From Actinophytocola sp. (GTDB lineage: Bacteria; Actinomycetota; Actinomycetes; Mycobacteriales; Pseudonocardiaceae): a stretch of 64,000 nt of DNA. This document shows, piece by piece, positions 57,539-64,000 of the stretch. Within the stretch, counting starts at the first letter, position 1. Every line of letters begins with the position of its first letter. The translations under genes were made by a program, and so were the position numbers. The stretch lies in the NCBI RefSeq assembly GCF_009379765.1, contig NZ_WHTD01000008.1, positions 30,426 through 94,425 on the forward strand, written 5' to 3'. The notes under the pieces are model-generated. The model ran no database searches and was not told the origin of the DNA. It was given only the letters and a program-made list of their open reading frames with translations.

Positions 57539-59058
57539 TTCGCGCTCCCGGTGGACTCGAGCACGCGTTCCCCGGCCGGCACCGGCACCGCCGGTGACCT
57601 CTTGCCGCGCGCCAGGCCCGCGAACAGCACCGCGATGATCGCGATCGCGATGGCGATCACGCCGGGCCGGGCCAGCCAGTCGAACTCGTAGCGGCCCATG
57701 GAGATCCACAGGTAACGTTCGGCGGGTGGGCCAAGCACGAAGCCGACCACGAACGCCGCCCGGGACCAGCCGGCCCGCAGGGCGAACCAGCCGAACGCGC
57801 CGATCATCAGCAGCATCGCGATGTCACCCCAGTCCCGGCCGTGCTGGTACACCGCGAGCACGACCGCGACGAGCAGGAACGGAACGAGCTTGCGGGCCGG
57901 GATGAGGCAGAGCTTCGCGACCGTGTTGCGCAGCGAGAAGCAGACCCCGGTGGCGAGGATGTTGGCCACCGCGAGGCTCCACACGATGGTCAGCACCACC
58001 GGCAGGTTCGCGTCGGACACCATCTCCGGCCCCGGCTGCAGGCCGACCAGCACCAGCCCGCCGAGCAGGACGGCGGTGGTGCCGCTGCCGGGGATGCCGA
58101 ACATGATCGCGGGGATGAGCTGGCCGCCCTCCATCGCGTTGTTGGCCGCCTCCGGCGCGATCACGCCGCGGATGTCGCCCTTGCCGAACTTGTTGCGGAC
58201 CCTGGCCATCCGGGCGGTGAGGCCGTAGACGATCCAGCTGACCGCGCTGCCGCCTACCCCCGGGATCGCGCCGAGCAGCGCGCCCATCCCGGAGCTGCGG
58301 ACGATCAGCCCCGGCCGCTTCAGCGCCTCCTTCGCACCGTCGAACCGGCCGGTGGTGAGGTTGTCGGTGACCTGGCTGATGGGCTTGTTGCGCCGCAGCA
58401 GGTCGATGAACTCGGGCAGCGCGAACACCGCCATCGCGACCAGCGCGATGCTGAGCCCGTCGGTCAGGTACGGCCAGTCGAAGGTGTAGCGGTAGTCGGG
58501 GGAGGCGGGCGCCGCGCCGACCGTGCTCAGCAGCAGGCCGAACACGGCGGCGAGCAGGCCCTTGACCATCCGGCCTCGCGCCAGGATCGCCACCGTGCTG
58601 ATACCGAGCAGGGTCAGCATGAACAGCTCGGGTGAGCCGAAGGAGAGGATCAGCGGGCGGAACACCGGCAGCACCGCGAACAGCACGGCCGCGCCGAACA
58701 GACCGCCGAGCATCGACGCGGTGAACGACGCGCCGAGTGCCAATGCGGCTTTTCCTTGCTTGGCAAGGGGATAGCCGTCCATCACCGTGGCGCCGGCACC
58801 GGCCGAGCCAGGCACGCCGACGAGCACCGCGGGGAACGTGTCCGAGGTGTGGTTCGCCGCCATGATGCCGATCATCAGCGCCATGGCCGAGCTCGGATCC
58901 ATGCCGTAGACGAACGGCAGCAGCAGCGACATGCCGGCGACCCCGCCGAGGCCCGGTATCAGGCCGACGATCAGCCCGACCAGCACGCCAAGAGCGAGGT
59001 AGCCCAACCGTTCCAGGGTGAACAGGTCGGCCAGCGCCTGGAGAGCGATGTGGAGCAT
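57535..59058 (-). CDS. tctA: Tripartite tricarboxylate transporter TctA-like large membrane subunit
   Basis: The 507-residue protein has about twelve transmembrane helices and the two conserved TctA signatures, GLIPGLGGVAGMSLLLPF (about residues 32-49) and LGAIPGVGGSAVSWIVYGL (about 260-278), plus PGSGTTAVLLGGL. With TctB it forms the ion-coupled carboxylate importer. An RNA hairpin pair separates it from tctC. Substrate classes known for the family are tricarboxylates, tartrate, terephthalate and glutamate. Confidence 0.93.
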   Translation of the reverse strand: MLHIALQALADLFTLERLGYLALGVLVGLIVGLIPGLGGVAGMSLLLPFVYGMDPSSAMALMIGIMAANHTSDTFPAVLVGVPGSAGAGATVMDGYPLAKQGKAALALGASFTASMLGGLFGAAVLFAVLPVFRPLILSFGSPELFMLTLLGISTVAILARGRMVKGLLAAVFGLLLSTVGAAPASPDYRYTFDWPYLTDGLSIALVAMAVFALPEFIDLLRRNKPISQVTDNLTTGRFDGAKEALKRPGLIVRSSGMGALLGAIPGVGGSAVSWIVYGLTARMARVRNKFGKGDIRGVIAPEAANNAMEGGQLIPAIMFGIPGSGTTAVLLGGLVLVGLQPGPEMVSDANLPVVLTIVWSLAVANILATGVCFSLRNTVAKLCLIPARKLVPFLLVAVVLAVYQHGRDWGDIAMLLMIGAFGWFALRAGWSRAAFVVGFVLGPPAERYLWISMGRYEFDWLARPGVIAIAIAIIAVLFAGLARGKRSPAVPVPAGERVLESTGSAK

Positions 59059-59111
59059 GGCGGTCCTTGTCCGTTTGGTTGTCCGTTGGCTTGTCCGTCA
59101 GGAGGGTGGCG

Positions 59112-59170
59112 GGCCGGCGGCGGGTGCGGCACCGCCGGCCCTGGCGTGCGTGCCTGGCGTCGGCCAGGCA
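59112..59170 (-). terminator. Two hairpins between tctC and tctA
   Basis: Directly after the tctC stop (minus strand), GCCTGGC pairs with GCCAGGC over a 4-nt loop (59153-59170). Then GGGCCGGCGG (59112-59121) pairs with CCGCCGGCCC (59133-59142) over 11 nt. No U-tract follows, so partial termination or mRNA stabilisation of tctC over tctAB is likely. Three TTGTCCGT repeats precede tctA near 59066-59098. Confidence 0.65.
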
Positions 59171-59171
59171 C

Positions 59172-60308
59172 TCAGAACTTGTAGTCCCAGCGATCGACCA
59201 GGTAGTCCTGCAACCAGTCGCGAGCCGCGGGGTCGGGCTTGGCCATGGCGGCGATGGCCGAGTCGAGGGCATCGCCGGTGAGCGGCTCGGCGCCCTGCAG
59301 CTCGTCGTCGAGCTTCTTGCGCGAGTCCGGGTCGGCGAGGAACTTGTCGATGCCTTCCTTGACCGCCTTGACCGCCTCGTCCGGGGTGTCGTCATGCAGC
59401 CACAACGCCTTGGACAGCGAGTCGCTGGAGGCGACCAGCATGTTGTAGGCCTCCCAGCCAGGACCGGACGCCGGCTCGTGGTAGATCGACTCGTAGAGCT
59501 CCGCCGGCGTCATCAGGTCGGGCAGCGTCTTCATCCGCTCGAGCTTGCCGTCCTGCACGAGGCCGGTGCTCATGATCGGCACGACCTCGCCCTTGTCCAC
59601 CCGGGGCACGATGTCGCGCAGGTACGGCAGCACGCCGATCAGCGCCACGTTGGCCTCGTTGCGGTCGAACGCGATGTTGGCGTCGGCCGCGCCCTTGTAC
59701 CCGAACAGCGGCTTGTAGTCGACCTTCAGCAGGTCCATCGCGAGGAGCTTGCGGAGGTCACCGCCGGACGGGGCCTGGCCGGCGAAGATCAGTGGCACCT
59801 TCGCGCCGCCGACGATCCCCTCCGGCTTGGTGATGCCGGTGTCCGAGCGGACATAGATGGCCGCGCCCGCCGGGACCCCGATCAGCGGGATCATGTCGGC
59901 GAACTCGTACTTCACCGCCGGGTCCTGGACCACATAGGACGAGTGGGTTCCCCCGGAGGAGACCAGGATCGTCGTCCCGTCGTGCGGTTCCCGCTCGGTG
60001 AAGTAGTTCGTGCCGGTGATGCCGCCCGCGCCGCCGCGGTTCTCCACGTACACGCTCGGGTTGCCCGGGAGGTACTGCTGCAGCAGCGGGGCGAGCAGCC
60101 GCGCGGTCGTGTCCGCGCCGCCGCCGGGGGCGAACGGCACGAGCAGCTTGATCTTCTTGCCTTCGTAGTAGGGCCCGTCCCCGGAGCTCTCGCCGCCGAA
60201 GTCCGCGCCGCATGCGCTGAGGGTGAACGCCACGATCGTCGCGAGGGCGACCAGCCGCCCTCGTCGGGTGCGCCCGCCGAGCCACCGAGCATCTTTGCCC
60301 TGTAACAC
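59172..60308 (-). CDS. tctC: Tripartite tricarboxylate transporter substrate-binding protein TctC-like
   Basis: The 378-residue lipoprotein (lipobox LSAC, Cys33) shows the family segments KKIKLLVPFAPGGGADTTARLLAPLLQQYL, VYVENRGGAGGITGTNYF and LFGYKGAADANIAFDRNEA. It binds the carboxylate outside the membrane and delivers it to TctAB. GTG 60308 is preferred to GTG 60314 because AGGAG sits 5-6 bp before it. The second codon is TTA, rare in this GC-rich genome, so translation may need the bldA-type tRNA-Leu(UAA). It is separated by 8 bp from MmgE/PrpD copy 5. Confidence 0.92.
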   Translation of the reverse strand: MLQGKDARWLGGRTRRGRLVALATIVAFTLSACGADFGGESSGDGPYYEGKKIKLLVPFAPGGGADTTARLLAPLLQQYLPGNPSVYVENRGGAGGITGTNYFTEREPHDGTTILVSSGGTHSSYVVQDPAVKYEFADMIPLIGVPAGAAIYVRSDTGITKPEGIVGGAKVPLIFAGQAPSGGDLRKLLAMDLLKVDYKPLFGYKGAADANIAFDRNEANVALIGVLPYLRDIVPRVDKGEVVPIMSTGLVQDGKLERMKTLPDLMTPAELYESIYHEPASGPGWEAYNMLVASSDSLSKALWLHDDTPDEAVKAVKEGIDKFLADPDSRKKLDDELQGAEPLTGDALDSAIAAMAKPDPAARDWLQDYLVDRWDYKF

Positions 60309-60316
60309 GGTCACTC

Positions 60317-61705
60317 CTATCTGTCTCGGGGTTGGTCCGTGCTGCCACGGAGGATCCCTGCGAGCTCGTCCACATCGGACAGCTCGACGATGGTGGCGAC
60401 CAGGTCGGCGACCCGGTCCTGGTCGGTGGCCGACAGCACGTCGCGGGTGCAGGAGGTGAACTTGCGCCGGATGTCGTCGTCGGTCAGCGCCGTCTCCGGC
60501 GTCCGGCCGCGCGGACGCTCCATCCGGGCCTGCCGGGTGGATCCGTCCGCGAGCGTGAGGTGGACCTCCGCGGCGAAGTGCTCCGGGCCGAGGCGGTCCG
60601 GGGGCAGCGGGTGCCCGTGCACCTTGTCCCGCGTCGCGACCACCGAGTCGGCGAGGATCGCGGTCGGGGTGAAGTCGTCGATGTGGACCTCCCCGTGCGC
60701 CACGGCGATCGCGACGGTGTGCTGAAGGCTGAACTTCGCCGCCAGCGGGCTGTCCGGCGCCGGCCGGTCGAGGTGGGCGAACCGGCGCGGGTGGATGTAG
60801 GCGTCGATCCGCTCGATCGTGTCGTCCGGGCGCAACGCGTCGTGCAGCGTGATGGCCGCGTCGACCGCGGCGTGGGTGCCGCCGCAACACGGGTGCAGCT
60901 TGATCGCGATGCCCGGGTCCACGAGGTCCCACGGCGCGCCGAGGTGGTCGGCGAACTCGGTCAGGTCGTAGCTGTCGGGTCCGTTGTAGACAGTGCAGAA
61001 GCCTTGCGTCTCCTCGAAGGCCCGTGGGTTGGTGGTCGCTCCGGCCGCGACGAGCTCCGCGCACATGACGCCGCTCTGCGCGGCCCGGCCGACCTGCATG
61101 GGCTTGGCCATGGTGCCGAAGCTCGACTTCAGGCCGGACGACATGGCCGTGGCCAGACTCAGCACGCCCGCGCACTGGTCCGCGTCGAGCCCGTAGATCT
61201 TGGCGACCGCGGCCGCCGCGCCGAACACGCCCAGCGTCGCGGTGGGATGCCAGCCCTTGTCGTAGTGGGTGAAGTTGACCCCGCGGGCGATCTTGGTGGT
61301 GACCTCGATGCCCGCACACAGCGCGAGCAGGAGGTCCTTGCCGGTCGCCTTGCGGGTCTCGGCCGCGGCGAGCGCGGCGGGCAGGACCGCGACGGTCGGG
61401 TGGCCGCCCTGGGTGTGGCTGACGTCGTAGAAGTCCAGCGCGTGGCCCAGCGTGGCGTTGACGAACGCGGCGAGCTCCGGAGTGCCGCGGCGGCCGAGAC
61501 CGAGCAGGCTCGCGGGGCCGGTGCCGTCCTTTCCGGCATAAGTGTCCACAACGGACACGACGGGTTGGCCGAGCGCGGCGAGCGTGACGCCCCAGCAGTC
61601 GAGCATGCTGCGGGTGGCGGTCGCGCGGGCGACCTCTGGTACATCGTCGAGCGAGACATCGGCCAACCATCGGCCGAGGACGTGGGACACGGGCTCCGTT
61701 GCCAC
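60317..61705 (-). CDS. MmgE/PrpD family protein (copy 5)
   Basis: The 462-residue protein shows LGHALDFYDVSHTQGGHPTVAVLPAALAAAE, FTHYDKGWHPTATLGVFGAAAAVAKIYGL, SFGTMAKPMQVGRAAQSGVMCAELVAAG and AIKLHPCCGGTHAAVDAAI. It closely resembles copy 4 in the active-site blocks. GTG 61705 has GAGGGAG 7 bp upstream. It is the first gene of the tctC-tctA-tctB operon and is preceded by two ACATTGATA repeats. Confidence 0.9.
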   Translation of the reverse strand: MATEPVSHVLGRWLADVSLDDVPEVARATATRSMLDCWGVTLAALGQPVVSVVDTYAGKDGTGPASLLGLGRRGTPELAAFVNATLGHALDFYDVSHTQGGHPTVAVLPAALAAAETRKATGKDLLLALCAGIEVTTKIARGVNFTHYDKGWHPTATLGVFGAAAAVAKIYGLDADQCAGVLSLATAMSSGLKSSFGTMAKPMQVGRAAQSGVMCAELVAAGATTNPRAFEETQGFCTVYNGPDSYDLTEFADHLGAPWDLVDPGIAIKLHPCCGGTHAAVDAAITLHDALRPDDTIERIDAYIHPRRFAHLDRPAPDSPLAAKFSLQHTVAIAVAHGEVHIDDFTPTAILADSVVATRDKVHGHPLPPDRLGPEHFAAEVHLTLADGSTRQARMERPRGRTPETALTDDDIRRKFTSCTRDVLSATDQDRVADLVATIVELSDVDELAGILRGSTDQPRDR

Positions 61706-61762
61706 GGGCGCTCCCTCGGAAGGGTCGCCGGCTCCCCCGGTTGCCGGCGATACACGGTGACG

Positions 61763-61790
61763 ACATTGATATTGACCACATTGATACTGT
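61763..61790. promoter_or_regulatory. Type B operator candidate, two direct half-sites
   Basis: ACATTGATATTG at 61763 and ACATTGATACTG at 61778 are spaced 15 bp apart, about 60 bp upstream of the first gene of the tct operon. Both match the half of the palindrome at 42512. Confidence 0.5.
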
Positions 61791-61880
61791 CGATGCACTT
61801 AATCATGTAGCGGGACATGCGTCAAGCGCGGCATCAACGTTCGGGCCAGAGTGCTACACAGGGTTGTTGCGCAAAGATCT

Positions 61881-61892
61881 ATGATATATCAT
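61881..61892. promoter_or_regulatory. Type A operator core, perfect 12-bp palindrome
   Basis: ATGATATATCAT is identical to the core of the GntR-linked site at 12718-12729. It lies just upstream of the MerR remnant in the 563-bp stretch between the tct operon and the PucR gene. The rest of that stretch holds type B repeats, the remnant and GGACTCGCGGGT repeats, with no intact gene. Confidence 0.55.
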
Positions 61893-61896
61893 CCCG

Positions 61897-62180
61897 TGGG
61901 ACGGCGAGGCCCTGGCGGCGGTGGCCGAGGAGCCTCCGCGGGTTCGCTCCGTCCTGCTGATCGGCGAGCTGGCCGCGCACCTGGGTGTGCGCCCGTCGAC
62001 GCCGCGCGTGTGGGAGAAGGCCGGGCTACTGCCTGACCCCCGACGAGCCCCGGGAACGGGCTACCGCCACTACGGACCCACCGAACATCCGCGATGCCCG
62101 GATGATCGACATGCTCCGCCGGGGCCGCTACCCGTTGCCCCGCCATCGCAGCCCACGAGGGCGAGTAAGGGATATCTGAG
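61897..62180 (+). pseudogene. MerR-family regulator fragment, frameshifted
   Basis: The frame WDGEALAAVAEEPPRVRSVLLIGELAAHLGVRPST, continuing PRVWEKAGLLPDPRRAPGTGYRHYGPT, matches the central HTH of actinobacterial MerR-like regulators (61897-62090). A neighbouring frame continues IRDARMIDMLRRGRYPLP (to about 62150). The N-terminal and C-terminal parts of the protein are missing and at least one frameshift is present. No RBS or start is convincing. Confidence 0.65.
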
Positions 62181-62222
62181 GCCCGGTCGGCCGGCCGGGA
62201 CGACCACGCTCCACTCCGGACT

Positions 62223-62262
62223 GTTGGACTCGCGGGTTCTGGGGGTTGGACTCGCGGGTTCT
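62223..62262. repeat. Two copies of the GGACTCGCGGGT interspersed repeat
   Basis: GTTGGACTCGCGGGTTCT occurs at 62223 and again at 62245, 22 bp apart, the same spacing as in the pair at 5946-5979. They sit just after the stop of the convergent PucR gene. Confidence 0.8.
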
Positions 62263-62268
62263 CGGGGG

Positions 62269-63486
62269 TCAGGACGGGTGGTATGGCGGGTCGGGCTTGC
62301 GGGTCCCGTGACCGTCGGGCAGATCCAGGGCCTTCAGCGCGTAAGACACGGTCAGCGTGCTCTCGAAGTCCTCCAGCGAGCGGCCCAGCAGGCTCTCCAC
62401 CTTGGCCATCCGGTTGATCACCGTGTTGCGGTGGCAGTACAGCAGCTCGGCCGCGGCGGCGGGCGACCGGTTGGTGCGCAGCCACGCGGACAGGGTCGCG
62501 AGCAGCGCCTGGCGCTCGCCGTCGGGCAGCCGCAGCAGCGGGCCCAGCACCACGTCGACGAGCCGGTCGGCCAGGTCGGGGGAGCGCACGAGCAGCGCCG
62601 CGGGCAGCCGGTCGTCGAGCCGGGCGATCGCGGCGTCGCCGGCGGGCAGGGTGCGCAACGCGAGTACGGCCAGCTCGTGGGCGGTGCCGACCTCGCCGAG
62701 CCCGTGCGCCCGCGGGCTGACGCCGACCCGGTCGCGGATGGCGGCGTGCAGCACGTCCAGCAGCCGGTCCGGGTCGTGGGTGGCCAGCGCGACGAGGCCG
62801 ACGGTCTGGCGCGCGTGCGGCTGCCAGATCGACCGGACGCCGTTGACCGCGAGGAGGTCCTCGGCCGTGGCGAGGCCGGGCCCGCCGTCCTGGGCGAGGT
62901 CGGTGACGATCACGAGGTACTCGCCGCCGGGCGGCAGGTCGAGCTCAGCGGCGGCCTCCGCGGCGAACGCGGTGTCCCGCGCGCGGCCGCGGAGCAGGTC
63001 GGTGAACATGGTCAGCCTGCGGTGCTCGTCGAGCCTGCGCAGCCGCAGCTCGGTGCGCCGGTACGCGCGCGCGACGGCCGAGGACGCCTCGTCGACGACG
63101 GTCCAGACGGCGGCCGCGACGTCGACCATGTCGTCCCAGCAGATCGTGCCGTCCTCCTTGGCCACCTGGGCGAGCGAGCGCCACACCACCCGGCCGCCGA
63201 TGCGGAACGAGCGGAGCACCGCTTCCAACGGCGCGCGCCGCTCCGCCCTCCTGGTGCCGGTGACGACGGCGGCGTCGAGCGGGTCGACCCCGGCCGGGAC
63301 GATGTCGCCGAGCATCTGGAGGACGCGCTCGATGTTGTCCCGGCAGGACCGGCGCAGCTCGTCGAGCGAGACGAGCTCGGCGTCGACGTAGCCCGCGTTC
63401 TCGTCGAGGATCTCGTCGACGAGGTCGTCGGTGAGCGCGTCGAGCCGCAGGATCACCTGCTGGGTCAGCCGCCGGGTGAGATCCAT
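62269..63486 (-). CDS. PucR-family transcriptional regulator
   Basis: The 405-residue protein has an N-terminal helical sensory region, a GGDEF-like middle domain (about 170-290: EYLVIVTDLAQDGGPG), and the PucR C-terminal HTH (about 325-380: LSAWLRTNRSPAAAAELLYCHRNTVINRMAKVESLLG). CdaR/PucR regulators activate catabolic operons in response to their substrates. ATG 63486 is chosen over an upstream Met for lack of SD there. Being next to the tct operon, it may be one of its regulators. Confidence 0.88.
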   Translation of the reverse strand: MDLTRRLTQQVILRLDALTDDLVDEILDENAGYVDAELVSLDELRRSCRDNIERVLQMLGDIVPAGVDPLDAAVVTGTRRAERRAPLEAVLRSFRIGGRVVWRSLAQVAKEDGTICWDDMVDVAAAVWTVVDEASSAVARAYRRTELRLRRLDEHRRLTMFTDLLRGRARDTAFAAEAAAELDLPPGGEYLVIVTDLAQDGGPGLATAEDLLAVNGVRSIWQPHARQTVGLVALATHDPDRLLDVLHAAIRDRVGVSPRAHGLGEVGTAHELAVLALRTLPAGDAAIARLDDRLPAALLVRSPDLADRLVDVVLGPLLRLPDGERQALLATLSAWLRTNRSPAAAAELLYCHRNTVINRMAKVESLLGRSLEDFESTLTVSYALKALDLPDGHGTRKPDPPYHPS

Positions 63487-63516
63487 GCCTGTCCAACGAC
63501 CGAGTGGCGCCACCCG

Positions 63517-63860
63517 TCACGCCCTGCGCAGAACCGCCCAGAGTCCCCAGCCCGCCTCGGCGGTGACCGCGTCCCACTCGCGCCCGTCCGCGTCCGCGAG
63601 CGCCCTGACCACGGTGTCGACGGGCACGTGGTGCGGCGCGTCCGCGCCGAGCGCGTTGGACCACACGACCACACCGCCGTCCGCGAGCACCCTGGTGACC
63701 TCGCCGGCGAACAGCGGCGCGTCCCCGATGACGACGGCCGTGGCGGAGCCCTCGGCGACCGGCAGCCGCGACGCGTCCGCGACCACCCGCCACCGCGCTC
63801 GCGCCCTGCGCAGCATCTCGGCGGTGAGGTCCAGGCAGACGACCTGCGGCCAGACGCCTT
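63517..63860 (-). pseudogene. Class I SAM-dependent methyltransferase, 5' end cut by a mobile element
   Basis: The frame QVVCLDLTAEMLRRARARW followed by VVADASRLPVAEGSATAVVIGDAPLFAGEVTRVLADGGVVVWSNALG to GWGLWAVLRRA covers motif II onward of a small class I methyltransferase. The glycine-rich motif I (DxGCGTG) that should precede it is missing. Upstream of about 63860 the sequence stops resembling a methyltransferase and becomes a probable IS end. No start codon with RBS remains, so the gene is disrupted. Confidence 0.7.
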
Positions 63861-64000
63861 CGGGTGTAGTTCGTCTGGAGTGAGGCGTGCTGGTCTGTGA
63901 CCTGTGGGTTTCCGGCCCTGATCATGAAGGAGGGCTCCTTCTCGCTACGTTCTCAGGTGCTTACGCCAAGGACGTGGTCAAAGAAGGAGCCCGGGTGCCA
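63860..64000 (+). mobile_element. Probable insertion sequence end with truncated transposase start
   Basis: From about 63860 the base composition falls and the sequence is unrelated to the methyltransferase it interrupts. It contains GAAGGAG-GG-CTCCTTC (63926-63941), a hairpin, and ends with GAAGGAGCCCGGGTGCCA. There an RBS and GTG at 63995 could start a transposase that continues past the window. No family could be fixed from 140 bases. Confidence 0.5.

Overview
The window is about 70% GC with dense GTG/ATG-overlapped operons, and it repeatedly carries short TCCACAGTGGAC elements and GGACTCGCGGGT repeats. This points to a filamentous actinomycete, most likely Pseudonocardiaceae (Amycolatopsis-like); that assignment is inference. 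No rRNA, tRNA or CRISPR array was seen. Most of the window is accessory catabolic DNA: five class III (CaiB/BaiF) CoA-transferases, two enoyl-CoA hydratases, five MmgE/PrpD proteins, several ABC importers, a tripartite tricarboxylate (TctABC) importer and many small regulators.

The most interesting content is a selenocysteine (Sec) system. Two genes (19097-19693 and 41954-42484, both minus strand) read straight through an in-frame TGA inside a UGSC motif (Sec-Gly-Ser-Cys). Each TGA is followed at exactly the same distance by a short perfect hairpin with a 5-nt loop starting AG, as expected for a bacterial SECIS. The same window encodes SelA, the L-seryl-tRNA(Sec) selenium transferase (31874-33193). 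Each UGSC gene lies in one operon with a gene for a second uncharacterised family, called here the UGSC-partner family. At 1231-2886 the two modules are fused in one polypeptide, with Trp (TGG) at the Sec position. Together these suggest a selenoprotein-dependent acyl-CoA or carboxylate pathway of unknown substrate.

Layout. 1-5.2 kb: racemase-like CoA-transferase, UGSC-like/partner fusion, a frameshifted binding protein, an IS3 remnant and an ABC permease. 5.2-11.5 kb: operon of molybdopterin oxidoreductase, OsmC protein and a complete SsuABC/NMT1-type importer. 11.6-19.7 kb: binding protein, GntR/FCD regulator, ATPase, enoyl-CoA hydratase, UGSC partner, two CoA-transferases and the first UGSC selenoprotein. 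19.8-27.2 kb: Dpp-type importer lacking ATPases, two MaoC-like proteins, a reductase/epimerase, and divergent isopropylmalate dehydrogenase-like and F420-type oxidoreductase genes. 27.3-31.4 kb: Nudix, acyl-CoA dehydrogenase-like, hexapeptide acyltransferase and XRE regulator. 31.5-33.2 kb: decayed DUF5753/DUF397 pair and selA. 33.6-40.8 kb: LanM lanthipeptide synthetase, a transporter broken by an amber codon, an M15 peptidase and a strongly decayed PadR/ABC/DUF4230 block. 40.9-45.0 kb: second UGSC cassette, HTH-citrate synthase-like protein and MFS transporter. 45.2-61.7 kb: MmgE/PrpD, TcuA-like flavoprotein, two CoA-transferases, DUF35/thiolase-like pair, enoyl-CoA hydratase, three more MmgE/PrpD, TctB-TctA-TctC and a fifth MmgE/PrpD. 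61.8-64 kb: MerR remnant, PucR regulator, and a methyltransferase cut by a probable IS end.

Two families of AT-rich operators stand out against the GC-rich background. ATGATATATCAT-like sites precede the left-hand operons and the GntR gene. ATTGAT/ATCAAT sites precede the right-hand operons. They suggest two local regulons. At least six genes carry frameshifts or nonsense codons, so either the region is decaying or the assembly has base errors.
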